From assembly GCA_024640845.1 (NCBI GenBank), contig JAHEEE010000022.1, forward strand, positions 1 through 51,065: DNA of 51,065 bases. Reading direction: 5' to 3'. The position numbers and the translations under genes are program-made. Source of the stretch: Myxococcales bacterium. GTDB taxonomy: Bacteria > Myxococcota_A > Polyangia > Polyangiales > Houyiibacteriaceae. The notes below the pieces were generated by a model. That model had not been told where the DNA came from. It saw nothing but the letters and a program-made list of their open reading frames with translations, and made no database searches. Positions 17,968-25,977 of the stretch are shown here, in pieces. Every line of letters starts with the position of its first letter. Position 1 is the stretch's first letter.

Positions 17968-18657
17968 CTAGCTCCCCATGGACGAAGCGCTAGTGCTTGA
18001 CAGTGCCACGGTCCGACCCAGGAAATCGGGCGTTTGGGCGGCGATCGCGAGGAATTCAGCCACGCCCTTGCGCGAGATCTTCCTGCCGCGCACCTCGCCG
18101 TCGGCCGATGCAAACGGCATCTCGTTGGTGTCCTCGTCGGTCAGATGCACCGGCTGGGCAAGCACCCAGTCCACGCCGCTTCCGCGCACTTCGAGCTCCT
18201 GGACCTCCGTGTCGGCGATCTGCGGCTTCAACAAGAGGCTGAAGAACAGCCGATCCACCCAATTCAATTTGTCGCGCGTTTCCCCAACACCGTATGAGCT
18301 CTGCACCACCAACCTGCGAACGCCGTGCCTGCGCATTGCCGCGATGACGTTGCGGGTGCCGGCCGACCTCACGTCGTTCGGCGTCCGCGCGGCGCCGAAC
18401 AGCCGAACCCGTAGTGGGCTTTCGGCGATGCCGAGCGTCATGATCACCGCATCTTGCCCAGCGACGGCCCGCTCTACGTCTTGCGCGTCGGTGGCGTCGC
18501 CATTCAGCAGGGTCAGCCGGTCCGAGCATGCTTCGAGCGATTCGGCATGCCGCGAGAACGCCGTCACCCGATGGCCCCGCTTCAGCAAAGCGTCGATGGT
18601 TGCGCGCCCGGTGCCGCCGGTGGCTCCGATGACCAGTACCTTCTTTGATGTTTCCAT
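17968..18657 (-). CDS. NmrA-like NAD(P)-binding protein
   Basis: 229 residues from ATG 18657, supported by AAGGAGG at 18663-18669 five bases upstream; an upstream in-frame start at 18702 has no such site. The dinucleotide motif VLVIGATGGTGRATIDALL is at the N-terminus, with LNGDATDAQDVERAV and RRLVVQSSYGVG following. It is an atypical SDR of the NAD(P)H-binding/NmrA group, usually a quinone- or flavin-linked oxidoreductase or redox sensor. It is first in the minus-strand operon and is divergent from a LysR regulator with a 73-base gap, the standard LysR target arrangement. Confidence 0.85.
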   Translation of the reverse strand: METSKKVLVIGATGGTGRATIDALLKRGHRVTAFSRHAESLEACSDRLTLLNGDATDAQDVERAVAGQDAVIMTLGIAESPLRVRLFGAARTPNDVRSAGTRNVIAAMRRHGVRRLVVQSSYGVGETRDKLNWVDRLFFSLLLKPQIADTEVQELEVRGSGVDWVLAQPVHLTDEDTNEMPFASADGEVRGRKISRKGVAEFLAIAAQTPDFLGRTVALSSTSASSMGS

Positions 18658-18730
18658 GAGTGCCTCCTTGTCTGAGCTCCACTCTGCGGTCGGCGTTGAC
18701 ATGAATCAAATGACTTGTTTCTATAGAACC
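18658..18730. promoter_or_regulatory. Divergent LysR/NmrA-like promoter region
   Basis: This 73-base gap separates divergent starts. It is A/T-richer near 18696-18730: TTGACA (18696-18701), then TATAGA at 18722 on the plus strand with a 20-base spacer, longer than ideal. A small dyad CAA-N5-TTG lies at about 18708-18718. The LysR protein would be expected to bind here, but no full T-N11-A box stands out. Confidence 0.4.
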
Positions 18731-19720
18731 ATGAGCAGGCTTCATGATATGCCCAGCCTCCACGCGGTCGACCTGAATCTCTTGGTTGCTCTCGATGCGC
18801 TGGCACGCGAGCGAAGTGTCACCAAGGCCGCGGAACGAGCGGGCGTAACCCAATCGGCGATGAGCCACACCCTGCGGCGCCTCCGCGAGCTCTTCGACGA
18901 TCCTCTGTTGGTCCGAGGCCGCGGCGGCATGTTGCTCACGCCTCGTGCCGAAGCGCTCGTCGTTCCCTTGCGGAGCGGCTTGCTCAGCCTCGCGCGCACA
19001 CTCGCCGAACCGGAGCCTTTCGCCCCGGCGAACGCAAGCCGTACTTTCCGCATCGTCTCGCCCGACCTGTTCGACGCGCTCGTCCTGCCGACGCTGCTCA
19101 AACGCCTCGGCCGCGATGCACCATCGATCGATCTCGCCGTGGTCCCGACCCCAAAGCGTCTATCCGACAGCCTCGAGACTGGGGATGTCGATCTCGCGAT
19201 CCACCCTGTGCTCCTCGATCCGCAGCCCTTTGATCTCGGAACACAGGTCGACGCCGAGCTTCAGAGCCGTACTCTCTTTCGGGACTCGTTTCGTTGCTTC
19301 GTCCGGAGCGGTCATCCCGAGCTTAGCGGCCGACGCAGACTTGCGCTCGACGCTTACACGCGCCTCAGTCACGTGCTCGTCTCACCAGGAGGCGAGGGCC
19401 CGGGCGTCGTCGATCGCATCCTTCACGCGCAGGGCCTCGAACGCCGGATTGCGCTGCGCGTCCCCCACTTCGCGACGGCCCTCGAAGTCCTGGAGCAAAG
19501 CGACCTCGTCCTCACCGCACCCTCTAGTCTCAGCAAGTGTTCTGCCGCGCCTGCGTTGATGTCCTACCCAGTGCCGCTCGACATCCCCGAGCATGCCATC
19601 ACGATGATCTGGCACCCGCGCTTCACGGAAGACCCGGCTCAGCGTTGGCTCCGAGAGCTCATGGTCGACGTTGCCCGCGAAGTCCCGGGCTTGCCTTCAG
19701 AGCAACGCCACGCCGAATGA
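18731..19720 (+). CDS. LysR family transcriptional regulator
   Basis: 329 residues from ATG 18731; an in-frame ATG at 18749 gives 323. The N-terminal helix-turn-helix is typical: LNLLVALDALARERSVTKAA then AGVTQSAMSHTLRRLRELFDDPLLVRG. The remainder is the type 2 periplasmic-binding-like effector domain (FRIVSPDLFDALVLPTLL, GDVDLAI, GHPELSGRRRLALDAY). The motif DDPLLVRGRGGMLLTPRA is typical of the NodD/NahR/LinR subgroup. It is divergent from the NmrA-like/DUF1295/YbjT-like/CPBP operon, which it probably controls. The effector is unknown. Confidence 0.94.
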   Translation: MSRLHDMPSLHAVDLNLLVALDALARERSVTKAAERAGVTQSAMSHTLRRLRELFDDPLLVRGRGGMLLTPRAEALVVPLRSGLLSLARTLAEPEPFAPANASRTFRIVSPDLFDALVLPTLLKRLGRDAPSIDLAVVPTPKRLSDSLETGDVDLAIHPVLLDPQPFDLGTQVDAELQSRTLFRDSFRCFVRSGHPELSGRRRLALDAYTRLSHVLVSPGGEGPGVVDRILHAQGLERRIALRVPHFATALEVLEQSDLVLTAPSSLSKCSAAPALMSYPVPLDIPEHAITMIWHPRFTEDPAQRWLRELMVDVAREVPGLPSEQRHAE

Positions 19721-19732
19721 GTCTTGGGCTCA

Positions 19733-20062
19733 TCAACCAGGGACGGCAGGGACCGGGACTTTGCTGTCCCGTCCTTCGTGCTCGAGCGTCACGTGGAGCG
19801 ATCCGGTGAGCGGCCCTTGCCAAGACCCCTGCAGCGCCTCGAACGCGCCCTCGTGCAGGTTGACCGACTCCTCCAACAAGGCGTCGACCAGCAGCTGACG
19901 GTGGTCCCCCTCCATGTCCCAGTGCACAACCAACGCCAGTCCACCGAGTTGATGGGCCTCCGTCAGGAAGACATGCGCCTTGGCGAACGCGCGCTCCACG
20001 GCCTGAAGCGCCTCCGACGGGGTCGCATGCATGGTGGCCGTGAGCGCGCGATCACCGGTCAT
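19733..20062 (-). CDS. Small conserved-looking protein coupled to the dienelactone hydrolase gene
   Basis: 109 residues, family not recognised. It starts in an ATGA overlap with the stop of the dienelactone hydrolase gene, which strongly suggests translational coupling. It has no signal peptide or membrane segment and no cysteines, and a mixed alpha/beta look: a helix SEALQAVERAFAKAHVFLTE, a strand LALVVHWD, a helix DHRQLLVDALLEESVNLHEG and a strand GSLHVTLEHE. It is probably cytoplasmic. It converges with the LysR gene, leaving 12 bases. Function cannot be inferred from the sequence. Confidence 0.6.
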   Translation of the reverse strand: MTGDRALTATMHATPSEALQAVERAFAKAHVFLTEAHQLGGLALVVHWDMEGDHRQLLVDALLEESVNLHEGAFEALQGSWQGPLTGSLHVTLEHEGRDSKVPVPAVPG

Positions 20063-20916
20063 TCGGGCGGGTAGAGCGCTGCGAGGAACTTGGTCATCTC
20101 CTCCCAGCTCTTCTCATCGGCTTCCTCGTTGTACTCGATCGCCATCCCGAACTTTTTGCCCGTCTCGGTGGCCGCCTCGTTGGTGAAGGCATGCTTGGCG
20201 CCGGGGTAGGCGATGAACGTGTAGTCGACCTCGGCGGCTTCCATTTCCTTCTTGAAGGCCTCCACCTGCTCGGGCGGCACCATCGGGTCCTCCGCCCCAT
20301 GCAGCACCAACACCTTGGCCTTCACGGCGCCCTTTTTCGCGGGCGCCTGGGTCGCGAGATTCCCGTGGAAGCTCACGACGCCATCGAGGTCGACGCCAAA
20401 TCTCGCCATGTGCAAGACCACCGCTCCGCCGAAGCAATAACCGATGGCGGCGATGTCGTTCGGGTTGGTGGTTCCGTGTTCTTTGAGCAGGTCGTACGCT
20501 GCTCGAAACCGTTCCGTCGCGACATCCATGTTGGAGATCGTCTCGTTCATGAACTTCATCGCGTCATCCGGATGGTCCGCGAGCCGACCCTCGCCATACA
20601 TGTCGAGCGCAAGCGCGGTGTACCCGAGCTCCGCGAGCATGTCCGCGCGCTTTCGCACGTAGTCGCTGTGCCCCCACCACTCGTGCACCACGAGCACTCC
20701 GGGTCGTGGCCCTTTCTTGTTGGCGTCCCACGCGATGTAACCTTTGAGTGTCGTGTCTCCCGCTGTGTAAGTGACCTCTTCGCTTTGGATCTTCGGTCCA
20801 GGTTCGGTCTTCTCCATTTGCACCTCCGCAGGTTCAGGCACCGCTGGTGTCTTTGTCTCTTTCTTCGAGCAAGCCATCGCAACGGCCGCCACTGCAATCA
20901 TCATCGCTATACGCAT
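20059..20916 (-). CDS. Dienelactone hydrolase family lipoprotein
   Basis: 285 residues from ATG 20916. The N-terminus is a short lipoprotein signal ending MACSKK (Cys about 16), so the enzyme is membrane-anchored in the envelope; classical dienelactone hydrolases are cytoplasmic. The alpha/beta hydrolase core has VVHEWWGHSDYVR, the nucleophile motif GYCFGGA (Cys about 161), HGAEDPMVPP for the acid residue and GAKHAFTNE for the histidine, giving a complete Cys-Asp-His triad. The substrate is unknown; the family also acts on carboxylesters other than dienelactone. The small downstream gene overlaps its stop. Confidence 0.9.
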   Translation of the reverse strand: MRIAMMIAVAAVAMACSKKETKTPAVPEPAEVQMEKTEPGPKIQSEEVTYTAGDTTLKGYIAWDANKKGPRPGVLVVHEWWGHSDYVRKRADMLAELGYTALALDMYGEGRLADHPDDAMKFMNETISNMDVATERFRAAYDLLKEHGTTNPNDIAAIGYCFGGAVVLHMARFGVDLDGVVSFHGNLATQAPAKKGAVKAKVLVLHGAEDPMVPPEQVEAFKKEMEAAEVDYTFIAYPGAKHAFTNEAATETGKKFGMAIEYNEEADEKSWEEMTKFLAALYPPE

Positions 20917-20951
20917 GCACTTCCCTCTGTAGAGCTTGAACCGGGGGCTGG

Positions 20952-22238
20952 TCATCGATATTCGCCCTCTGCGCGCACGAGCTTCACGATGAGCTCGACA
21001 TGCGGCGTTTGCGGAAGTGTATCGTAGGCGCGCAGGCTCTCCACCTGATATAACCCTGCCAGTGCCGCGATATCCTCGGCGAGGCCCGCCGGTCCGCACG
21101 ACATCACGTGGATCCGATCGGGCCCAAGCCTGAGGAGCTCGGCCGTTACCGCGGCACCAAGGCCCTTTCGAGGTGGGTTTGCAATGATTGCGGCGGGCTT
21201 CTCGCTTTGTCGGCGAAGGAAAGATTCGACCGTTTCCGGCTCGATGCCCAGGTTGAGCGCTCCTTCAAAGTGCGACTCGCACGGCACCACGTCATCTGCT
21301 CGCGTCTTCAATCGGCGCGTCGTCGCGCCCGACCCCGCATAGAGATCCAACACCCGCCCGCCAGCAATTCCATCGACGAGGTGGTCGTAAATCCGCTCGG
21401 CGACTTCAGGGTTCGGTTGCAGAAAGCCAAGCGGACCGACCCGCGTGCCGTACACCTCGAGCTCCTCGATCCCTCGAAGCATCGTTGCACTTGCCCCGCG
21501 CAACGCATTGCCCCGCCCGCGGTGCACGCTGTACGCCACACCGTCACTTCGGGTGAGCCGGTCGCTCAGCCGTCGAAGCTCCGCTGCCTTGGGATCGCTA
21601 GTCACCAGTGTGGTCAGCACTTCGGTTCCATTCGTACGCAGCCAGACGGCACGTAGTCCGTCGCGCCCGCGCGACTCGTGGTAGGCGCCGATCTCCAAGT
21701 CACGTGCAACCTCCGCAAGCTCGTCGGCGGCCGCCGCGATGAGTGGATGGTCGACCATGCACCGCTGCATCTCCGCGGGCCGATGTGTTCCCCGGACGAA
21801 GCTGCCGAGCTGAAGCTTCCCAGGTCCACCGAAGGCAATGCGCTTGGCGCTCCACCGATAGCCGAGCGACTTCGGCGCGGCGACGACCTCGGCGACGTCC
21901 AGCCCGTGTTGCTGCAGAAGCATCTCACGAAGGAGTTTCCGTTGTTCCACTTCCTCGAGCGCCATCAACGGGCAGCCCGTGCAATGCCCGTCGAGCGAAT
22001 CAAAATGCCGATCGCACGGTGGCTTTCGTCGGCCCGAACGCTCCCGCTCCACTTCGAGCGCCGTCGCAAAGGTTGCGTGCTTGCCGATATGGTCGATACG
22101 CGCGACGACGCGCTCGCCCGGAAAAACCCCTGCGATCCTCACGCGTCCCGAGCGCCCTTCGCCCGAGGGCATGAGCGAATCGATCTCGAAGGTCTGTTGA
22201 TCTCCGGCCTTCAAACGCGAGGGCTTTTTGTCCGCCAT
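20952..22238 (-). CDS. 23S rRNA/tRNA (uracil-5-)-methyltransferase, RumA/TrmA-like
   Basis: 428 residues from ATG 22238. An N-terminal TRAM domain (FEIDSLMPSGEGRSGRVRIAGVFPGERV) precedes a cysteine set CDRHFDSLDGHCTGCPL consistent with the RlmD-type 4Fe-4S cluster. The SAM domain has VLDLYAGSGATTRRL, IANPPRKGL, and the catalytic-cysteine region IHVMSCGPAGLAEDIAAL. It should methylate C5 of a uridine in rRNA or tRNA. Which of the RumA, RumB or TrmA specificities applies cannot be told from sequence alone. It is divergent from the downstream lipoprotein hydrolase gene with a gap of 97 bases. Confidence 0.88.
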   Translation of the reverse strand: MADKKPSRLKAGDQQTFEIDSLMPSGEGRSGRVRIAGVFPGERVVARIDHIGKHATFATALEVERERSGRRKPPCDRHFDSLDGHCTGCPLMALEEVEQRKLLREMLLQQHGLDVAEVVAAPKSLGYRWSAKRIAFGGPGKLQLGSFVRGTHRPAEMQRCMVDHPLIAAAADELAEVARDLEIGAYHESRGRDGLRAVWLRTNGTEVLTTLVTSDPKAAELRRLSDRLTRSDGVAYSVHRGRGNALRGASATMLRGIEELEVYGTRVGPLGFLQPNPEVAERIYDHLVDGIAGGRVLDLYAGSGATTRRLKTRADDVVPCESHFEGALNLGIEPETVESFLRRQSEKPAAIIANPPRKGLGAAVTAELLRLGPDRIHVMSCGPAGLAEDIAALAGLYQVESLRAYDTLPQTPHVELIVKLVRAEGEYR

Positions 22239-22335
22239 GCAAGAACCTCTGCGCGACCCGCCATCCTCGGGCAAGCAGCGGTAGATGCCGGATCTGGCGC
22301 GTCCCATCCGAGCGCGCTATCCCGAGCGCACAGAA

Positions 22336-23583
22336 ATGCGCTCTCTTGTATCTTTTCACGTGGTCGTCGGCGCGACTGCAATCCTCTTGAGCTCGATCCT
22401 CGGCTGCGGCAGCGACTCGGGGATCGACAACGGCACCGGCGGGACTGGCGGCGCCGGCGGTGCCGGCGGCCAAGAAGCCAACCCCGCGGAGCTCTTCGAG
22501 CCGGGCCCCTACGAAGTGGGCTATCGGGAGCTCCCGATCACGTACAGCGAGGCCGGCTCAGGCGCCGATCGCACGCTCCTCCTTCGCGTTTGGTACCCCG
22601 CCGCGGATGACTCCGGTGCCGACCCGGCCCGCTACCAGCTCAGCAATGACTTGATCAACATCGACTTGGCCGCCGGCGTCGCGCTCGATGCACCGCCTGT
22701 CCACGAAGACAGCGGCTTTCCATTCGTCGTGCATTCGCACGGCAACGGCGGCGAGGGGCTACTCGCGTACCCATACGGTGAGCTGATGGCCTCGCACGGT
22801 TGGATCCTCGTCGCACCGAACCACACCGGCAACACGGCCTTTGATTTCCTCGAAACGCCGGATCCGTTCACGCGCGCCGCGCTCGATCGTCCGAACGACC
22901 TGGTCGCCATCATGGACGCGTTCGAGTCCGGCCTCAGCGGCGATGACCTCGCCGGCAAAGCGGATACCTCGGCCGTGTTCGTCTTCGGTCACAGCTTCGG
23001 GGGCTACACCACCTTTGCTTCGGGCGGGGTCGACTTTGACATCGACGCCGCGCTCGCAGAATGCGAGGGCTCGGACAGCTCGAGCTGTCAGTACCTCGCC
23101 GACCCGGACGTCGAAGCCGCCTATCGAGAGGGCTTTGGCGATCCGCGCGTCGTCGCGCTCGCCCCACAAGCACCCGCGACTAGCCCCCTCATAGAGAGTC
23201 AAATCAGCGAAATGGGCATCCCAACGATGCTGATGACGGGCCGCCTCGACCAAACCACGACCCAGGAAAGCTCTGCCGAGCCGTCCTGGGCGGCCATGGA
23301 TCACCCCGACGACCTCTGGGTCGAAATGCCGGAAGGCGCGCACTTCACGTTCATCACCATCTGCTACGACCTCGAGCCGGGGATTCTCAACATCTTTCGC
23401 CCAGACGCCGGCGAAGACGGCTGCGGCCCGGAATTCATCGATGCCGAAGAAGCCGTCCCCGTCCTGGCCGCCTACGTCCTAGCTTTTGGCCGCCGCCACG
23501 TGCTCGGCGAAACCAAGTGGGACGAAGTCCTCCAGGGCCCGCCCCTCGGAAACGAAGGCGACTTCGTCGTCACGCTGCCCTAG
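22336..23583 (+). CDS. Alpha/beta hydrolase lipoprotein (PAF-acetylhydrolase-like)
   Basis: 415 residues from ATG 22336. The signal peptide ends LSSILGC, followed by a Gly/Thr/Ala-rich tether (GTGGTGGAGGAGG), a linker style common in myxobacterial lipoproteins. The hydrolase core has VVHSHGNGGEG (oxyanion region), the nucleophile elbow VFGHSFGGYT (Ser about 220) and EGAHFTF near the C-terminus for the histidine; the acid is probably in MTGRLDQTT. The fold resembles platelet-activating-factor acetylhydrolase or plasma lipases. Envelope-exposed esterase activity is inferred; the substrate is unknown. The C-terminal part contains cysteines suggesting disulfides. Confidence 0.85.
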   Translation: MRSLVSFHVVVGATAILLSSILGCGSDSGIDNGTGGTGGAGGAGGQEANPAELFEPGPYEVGYRELPITYSEAGSGADRTLLLRVWYPAADDSGADPARYQLSNDLINIDLAAGVALDAPPVHEDSGFPFVVHSHGNGGEGLLAYPYGELMASHGWILVAPNHTGNTAFDFLETPDPFTRAALDRPNDLVAIMDAFESGLSGDDLAGKADTSAVFVFGHSFGGYTTFASGGVDFDIDAALAECEGSDSSSCQYLADPDVEAAYREGFGDPRVVALAPQAPATSPLIESQISEMGIPTMLMTGRLDQTTTQESSAEPSWAAMDHPDDLWVEMPEGAHFTFITICYDLEPGILNIFRPDAGEDGCGPEFIDAEEAVPVLAAYVLAFGRRHVLGETKWDEVLQGPPLGNEGDFVVTLP

Positions 23584-23587
23584 GCCC

Positions 23588-24391
23588 TCAGAGCTTGTCC
23601 AAATCGAGCCCGCACAGCGGGTCGCCCGGCTCGCAGCCCTTGTCCTTCGGCTTTGCGCGCGGCTTCGGTCGCTCCCTTGCGCGAGCCTCGCGCTCCTTGA
23701 GACGCTGCTCGCGTGCTTCGAGCTTCTCTTCGTACTTCTCGGTGGCCATTTCGGCTTCCGCTGCTTGTAGCTTGGCCTCTTCGAGCTCTTCCTGTGCGCG
23801 CGCCTTTTGCTCGAGCGCCATCTGCTGCTCTTGCCGCGCCAACTCCGCTTCGAGCGCCTTTCGCTCGAGCGCGGGCTTGATCAAGAACGCGTAGCTACCG
23901 AGCGCCGCAAGCAAGATGGCAACCATGCTCCCGATCGCGATCTTTCGGTTGCGAGCCTTCGACCGCTCGGCCGCCGTGATCGCCGCGATCTCCTTTTCGT
24001 GCGCAAGCAATCGCTCTTGCTCCGCAGCACGGGCCTTGGCCTGCTCCTCGAGCTGCACGCGAAGCTCCGCCTCCTTGGCGTCGCGCACGCGTCGTTCTTC
24101 CTCTTCGCGGGCCGCGCGCTCCGCTGCGAGTCGCGCCTCTTCTTCCGCTGCGAGTCGCGCTTCTTCTTCTTCGCGCCGCCGTTTCGCCGCTGCTTCTTCG
24201 CGCCGTCGTGCCTCTTCGGCCGCCTTGAGTCGCGCCTCTTCCTCGGCTGCGATCCGTGCGTCTTGAATCGATTGCAGCTCCAAGAGCTGGTTCGCCAGTG
24301 AGTCGTGGCTGCCTGCGTCCATGCGTGTCTCGTGCCCCCTCAACGATTCTGGCAAATCCGGCGGGCCGATGCCCGTTTGTTTCGCGCTCAT
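23588..24391 (-). CDS. Single-span membrane protein with long charged coiled coils
   Basis: 267 residues, family not recognised. Residues about 45-140 are an almost uninterrupted Glu/Arg/Ala helix of tandem EEARLAAEEEARL-type repeats, a predicted coiled coil or single alpha helix. One membrane segment follows (IAIGSMVAILLAALGSYAFLI, about 151-171). A second coiled coil covers about 175-235, then a basic KPKPRAKPK-like stretch and a terminal CEPGDPLCGLDLDKL with two cysteines. No signal peptide is present, so the N-terminal coil is probably cytoplasmic and the Cys-containing tail periplasmic. Low-complexity composition makes homology searches unreliable. It lies between the hydrolase and barrel genes. 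Confidence 0.75.
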   Translation of the reverse strand: MSAKQTGIGPPDLPESLRGHETRMDAGSHDSLANQLLELQSIQDARIAAEEEARLKAAEEARRREEAAAKRRREEEEARLAAEEEARLAAERAAREEEERRVRDAKEAELRVQLEEQAKARAAEQERLLAHEKEIAAITAAERSKARNRKIAIGSMVAILLAALGSYAFLIKPALERKALEAELARQEQQMALEQKARAQEELEEAKLQAAEAEMATEKYEEKLEAREQRLKEREARARERPKPRAKPKDKGCEPGDPLCGLDLDKL

Positions 24392-24511
24392 CCTTCAAAG
24401 ACGCTCGGACGTCGACGAGGATCTAGCGCGTGAGCCAGCACACAGTCTCTGCTCACATCTCGGCACACGCCTGCAGCTCGACCTAGGCGCCAGCTCTGCG
24501 TTCCGAGCTCC

Positions 24512-24531
24512 GAGCGCGCTAGAGCGCGCTA
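24512..24531 (-). terminator. Tandem self-complementary 10-mer at the barrel gene stop
   Basis: GAGCGCGCTA occurs twice in tandem (24512-24521 and 24522-24531). Each copy holds the palindrome AGCGCGCT, so the two can pair as an 8-bp stem. The repeat includes the stop codon of the outer-membrane protein gene, and it could terminate or protect its transcript. The very short 2-base loop makes classical hairpin formation imperfect. Confidence 0.4.
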
Positions 24532-25239
24532 CAGCCAGAAGCGGAAACCTAGAGTCGGCTCGATGAATTGCAGGTTCTGAGTCGAGACGCCGTTGCCTTC
24601 GAAAGATAGGTTGTACCGGAGGCCGATCTCGATCGCGGCAATGCCGCCAAGCAGGATGGACGTGCCAGCGCGGACGTTGAAACCCGGCGCAAAACGAAAG
24701 CTGCTGCCCGTCGAGCAGAGCGGAGGCGTGCAGCCGGTCAGCGTATCGTATTTCCACCATTGCGCCGCAAAGCCGAATCCGAGGTAGGGGATGAACACGG
24801 ACTTGTTCGGGACCTGCACGCGGCCGCCCACTCCCAACACGACGCGCTGCAACGATTGCTGGCTCATGCCCGGCGGATCCGTGGGCACCCCCAAGTAGCC
24901 GACCTCGAGCTCTACGGTCCCAAACCCAAAGTCGACCCCGCCAAAGCCCCTGATGCTTCCACCGGCCTTGATGAAATCACGGTCGATGTCGCTTCCGACG
25001 AAGATCGGGACGCCACCTTCGAAGCCCAAGATCCCTGCCGGGCCTCGGTACGTTCGGTCCTGCCGGTGCCTCGACTGCAGCGACAGCCGCCGTTCGAGCC
25101 TTGGGTTGCTCCCTTCAGACGCCATCGGCATCTTGCCGTATTCAGGCTGCGCGCCGGCCGGCAACGAGTCGGCGTCGTCGGCTTTCGCCAGGGGCGCCAT
25201 GCTCATCAGCGCCACGCATAAACAGCAGGACTTCCACAT
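24529..25239 (-). CDS. Outer-membrane beta-barrel protein
   Basis: 236 residues from ATG 25239; a start at 25254 adds five residues. A signal peptide (CCLCVALMSMAPLAKA) is followed by a short charged region and then alternating amphipathic strands rich in Gly and aromatics: GFEGGVPIFVG, GGVDFGFGTVELEVGYLG, VFIPYLGFGFAAQWW, AAIEIGLRYNLSF. The C-terminus ends FRFWL, close to the aromatic C-terminal signature recognised by BamA. It is probably an 8-stranded barrel of the OmpA-like porin or surface antigen type. No specific family can be named. Confidence 0.78.
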   Translation of the reverse strand: MWKSCCLCVALMSMAPLAKADDADSLPAGAQPEYGKMPMASEGSNPRLERRLSLQSRHRQDRTYRGPAGILGFEGGVPIFVGSDIDRDFIKAGGSIRGFGGVDFGFGTVELEVGYLGVPTDPPGMSQQSLQRVVLGVGGRVQVPNKSVFIPYLGFGFAAQWWKYDTLTGCTPPLCSTGSSFRFAPGFNVRAGTSILLGGIAAIEIGLRYNLSFEGNGVSTQNLQFIEPTLGFRFWL

Positions 25240-25362
25240 CTTTCGACCCGCCACCGTAGCATACGAAAGCCCCGAGGCCCGTGCTCCGACCTCCCTGCTT
25301 TGCGCTCGCGCCCAAGGTCGCTAGGCTACGCAGCCTTGGAACGCTTCGCGAACGGCAGGGAT

Positions 25363-25974
25363 ATGAAAATACACGCGCTTTCGCCCACCTACTTCATGGT
25401 GGGTTCACTCCTCGGCTTTGCTCTGCTGGCGGGCTGTGCCGGTCCGAGGGCCGTTCGAGGAGCGGACACGCCCGGGCTCGACAACGCTCCGATGAGCACG
25501 AGCCTCGACCGCAAGGACCTCGAGAAGGCGCTGAAGATCAGCATGGAGGCGCTCAGGACGTCCAAGCTGATGGCGCGCTGGGAGATGGAGAACGATCCGA
25601 CTGTCGGGGTGCTGCCCATTCGCAACGAGACGAGCGAGCACATCGACAGCGCGCTCAACGCATTGATGACCGAAATCGAGTCGCAGCTCATCAACTTTGC
25701 CCCCGTGCGCGTGATCAGCCTCGAAGACCAAGGTTCGCTGATCGAAGAGATTCGGCAACAGCAGGAAAACAGCGCGTACGACCAAGCGAACATCGCCAGG
25801 TGGGGCAAGCAAATGGGCGTGCGCTACATCGTCTCGGGGAAGGTGTTTTCGACGGATGAGCGCACTGAGAGCGCGCGCCGTGTGCAGTACTACCTCTTCA
25901 TCCGTACCGTCGACGTGGAGACCGGCGAGATTCTTTTTCAGAATCAGGCCCCGATCACCAAGGCGATCATCTAG
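25363..25974 (+). CDS. lpoB: Penicillin-binding protein activator LpoB
   Basis: 203 residues from ATG 25363. A lipoprotein signal ends LLAGCAG (Cys about 22). The globular domain matches LpoB: VGVLPIRNETSEHIDSALNAL, APVRVISLEDQGSLIEEI, WGKQMGVRYIVSGKVFSTDE and YYLFIRTVDVETGEILFQNQA. LpoB is an outer-membrane lipoprotein that reaches through peptidoglycan to stimulate a bifunctional class A penicillin-binding protein. The disordered linker that spans the periplasm in enterobacterial LpoB is short here. The next gene, a COG3014 lipoprotein, starts 3 bases after this stop, a pairing known from other proteobacteria. Confidence 0.88.
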   Translation: MKIHALSPTYFMVGSLLGFALLAGCAGPRAVRGADTPGLDNAPMSTSLDRKDLEKALKISMEALRTSKLMARWEMENDPTVGVLPIRNETSEHIDSALNALMTEIESQLINFAPVRVISLEDQGSLIEEIRQQQENSAYDQANIARWGKQMGVRYIVSGKVFSTDERTESARRVQYYLFIRTVDVETGEILFQNQAPITKAII

Positions 25975-25977
25975 TTT

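Noticed and set aside
17978-18730. The upstream part of the LysR open frame as an N-terminal extension
   Set aside because: It is antisense to the NmrA-like gene. The LysR helix-turn-helix begins normally after Met at 18731 or 18749.
24109-24260. Repeats in the coiled-coil gene as a tandem-repeat or CRISPR-like element
   Set aside because: The repeated CTCTTC/GCGAGTCGC segments are codons for EEARLAAEE-type repeats in one protein. Unit length and spacing are irregular and there are no spacers.
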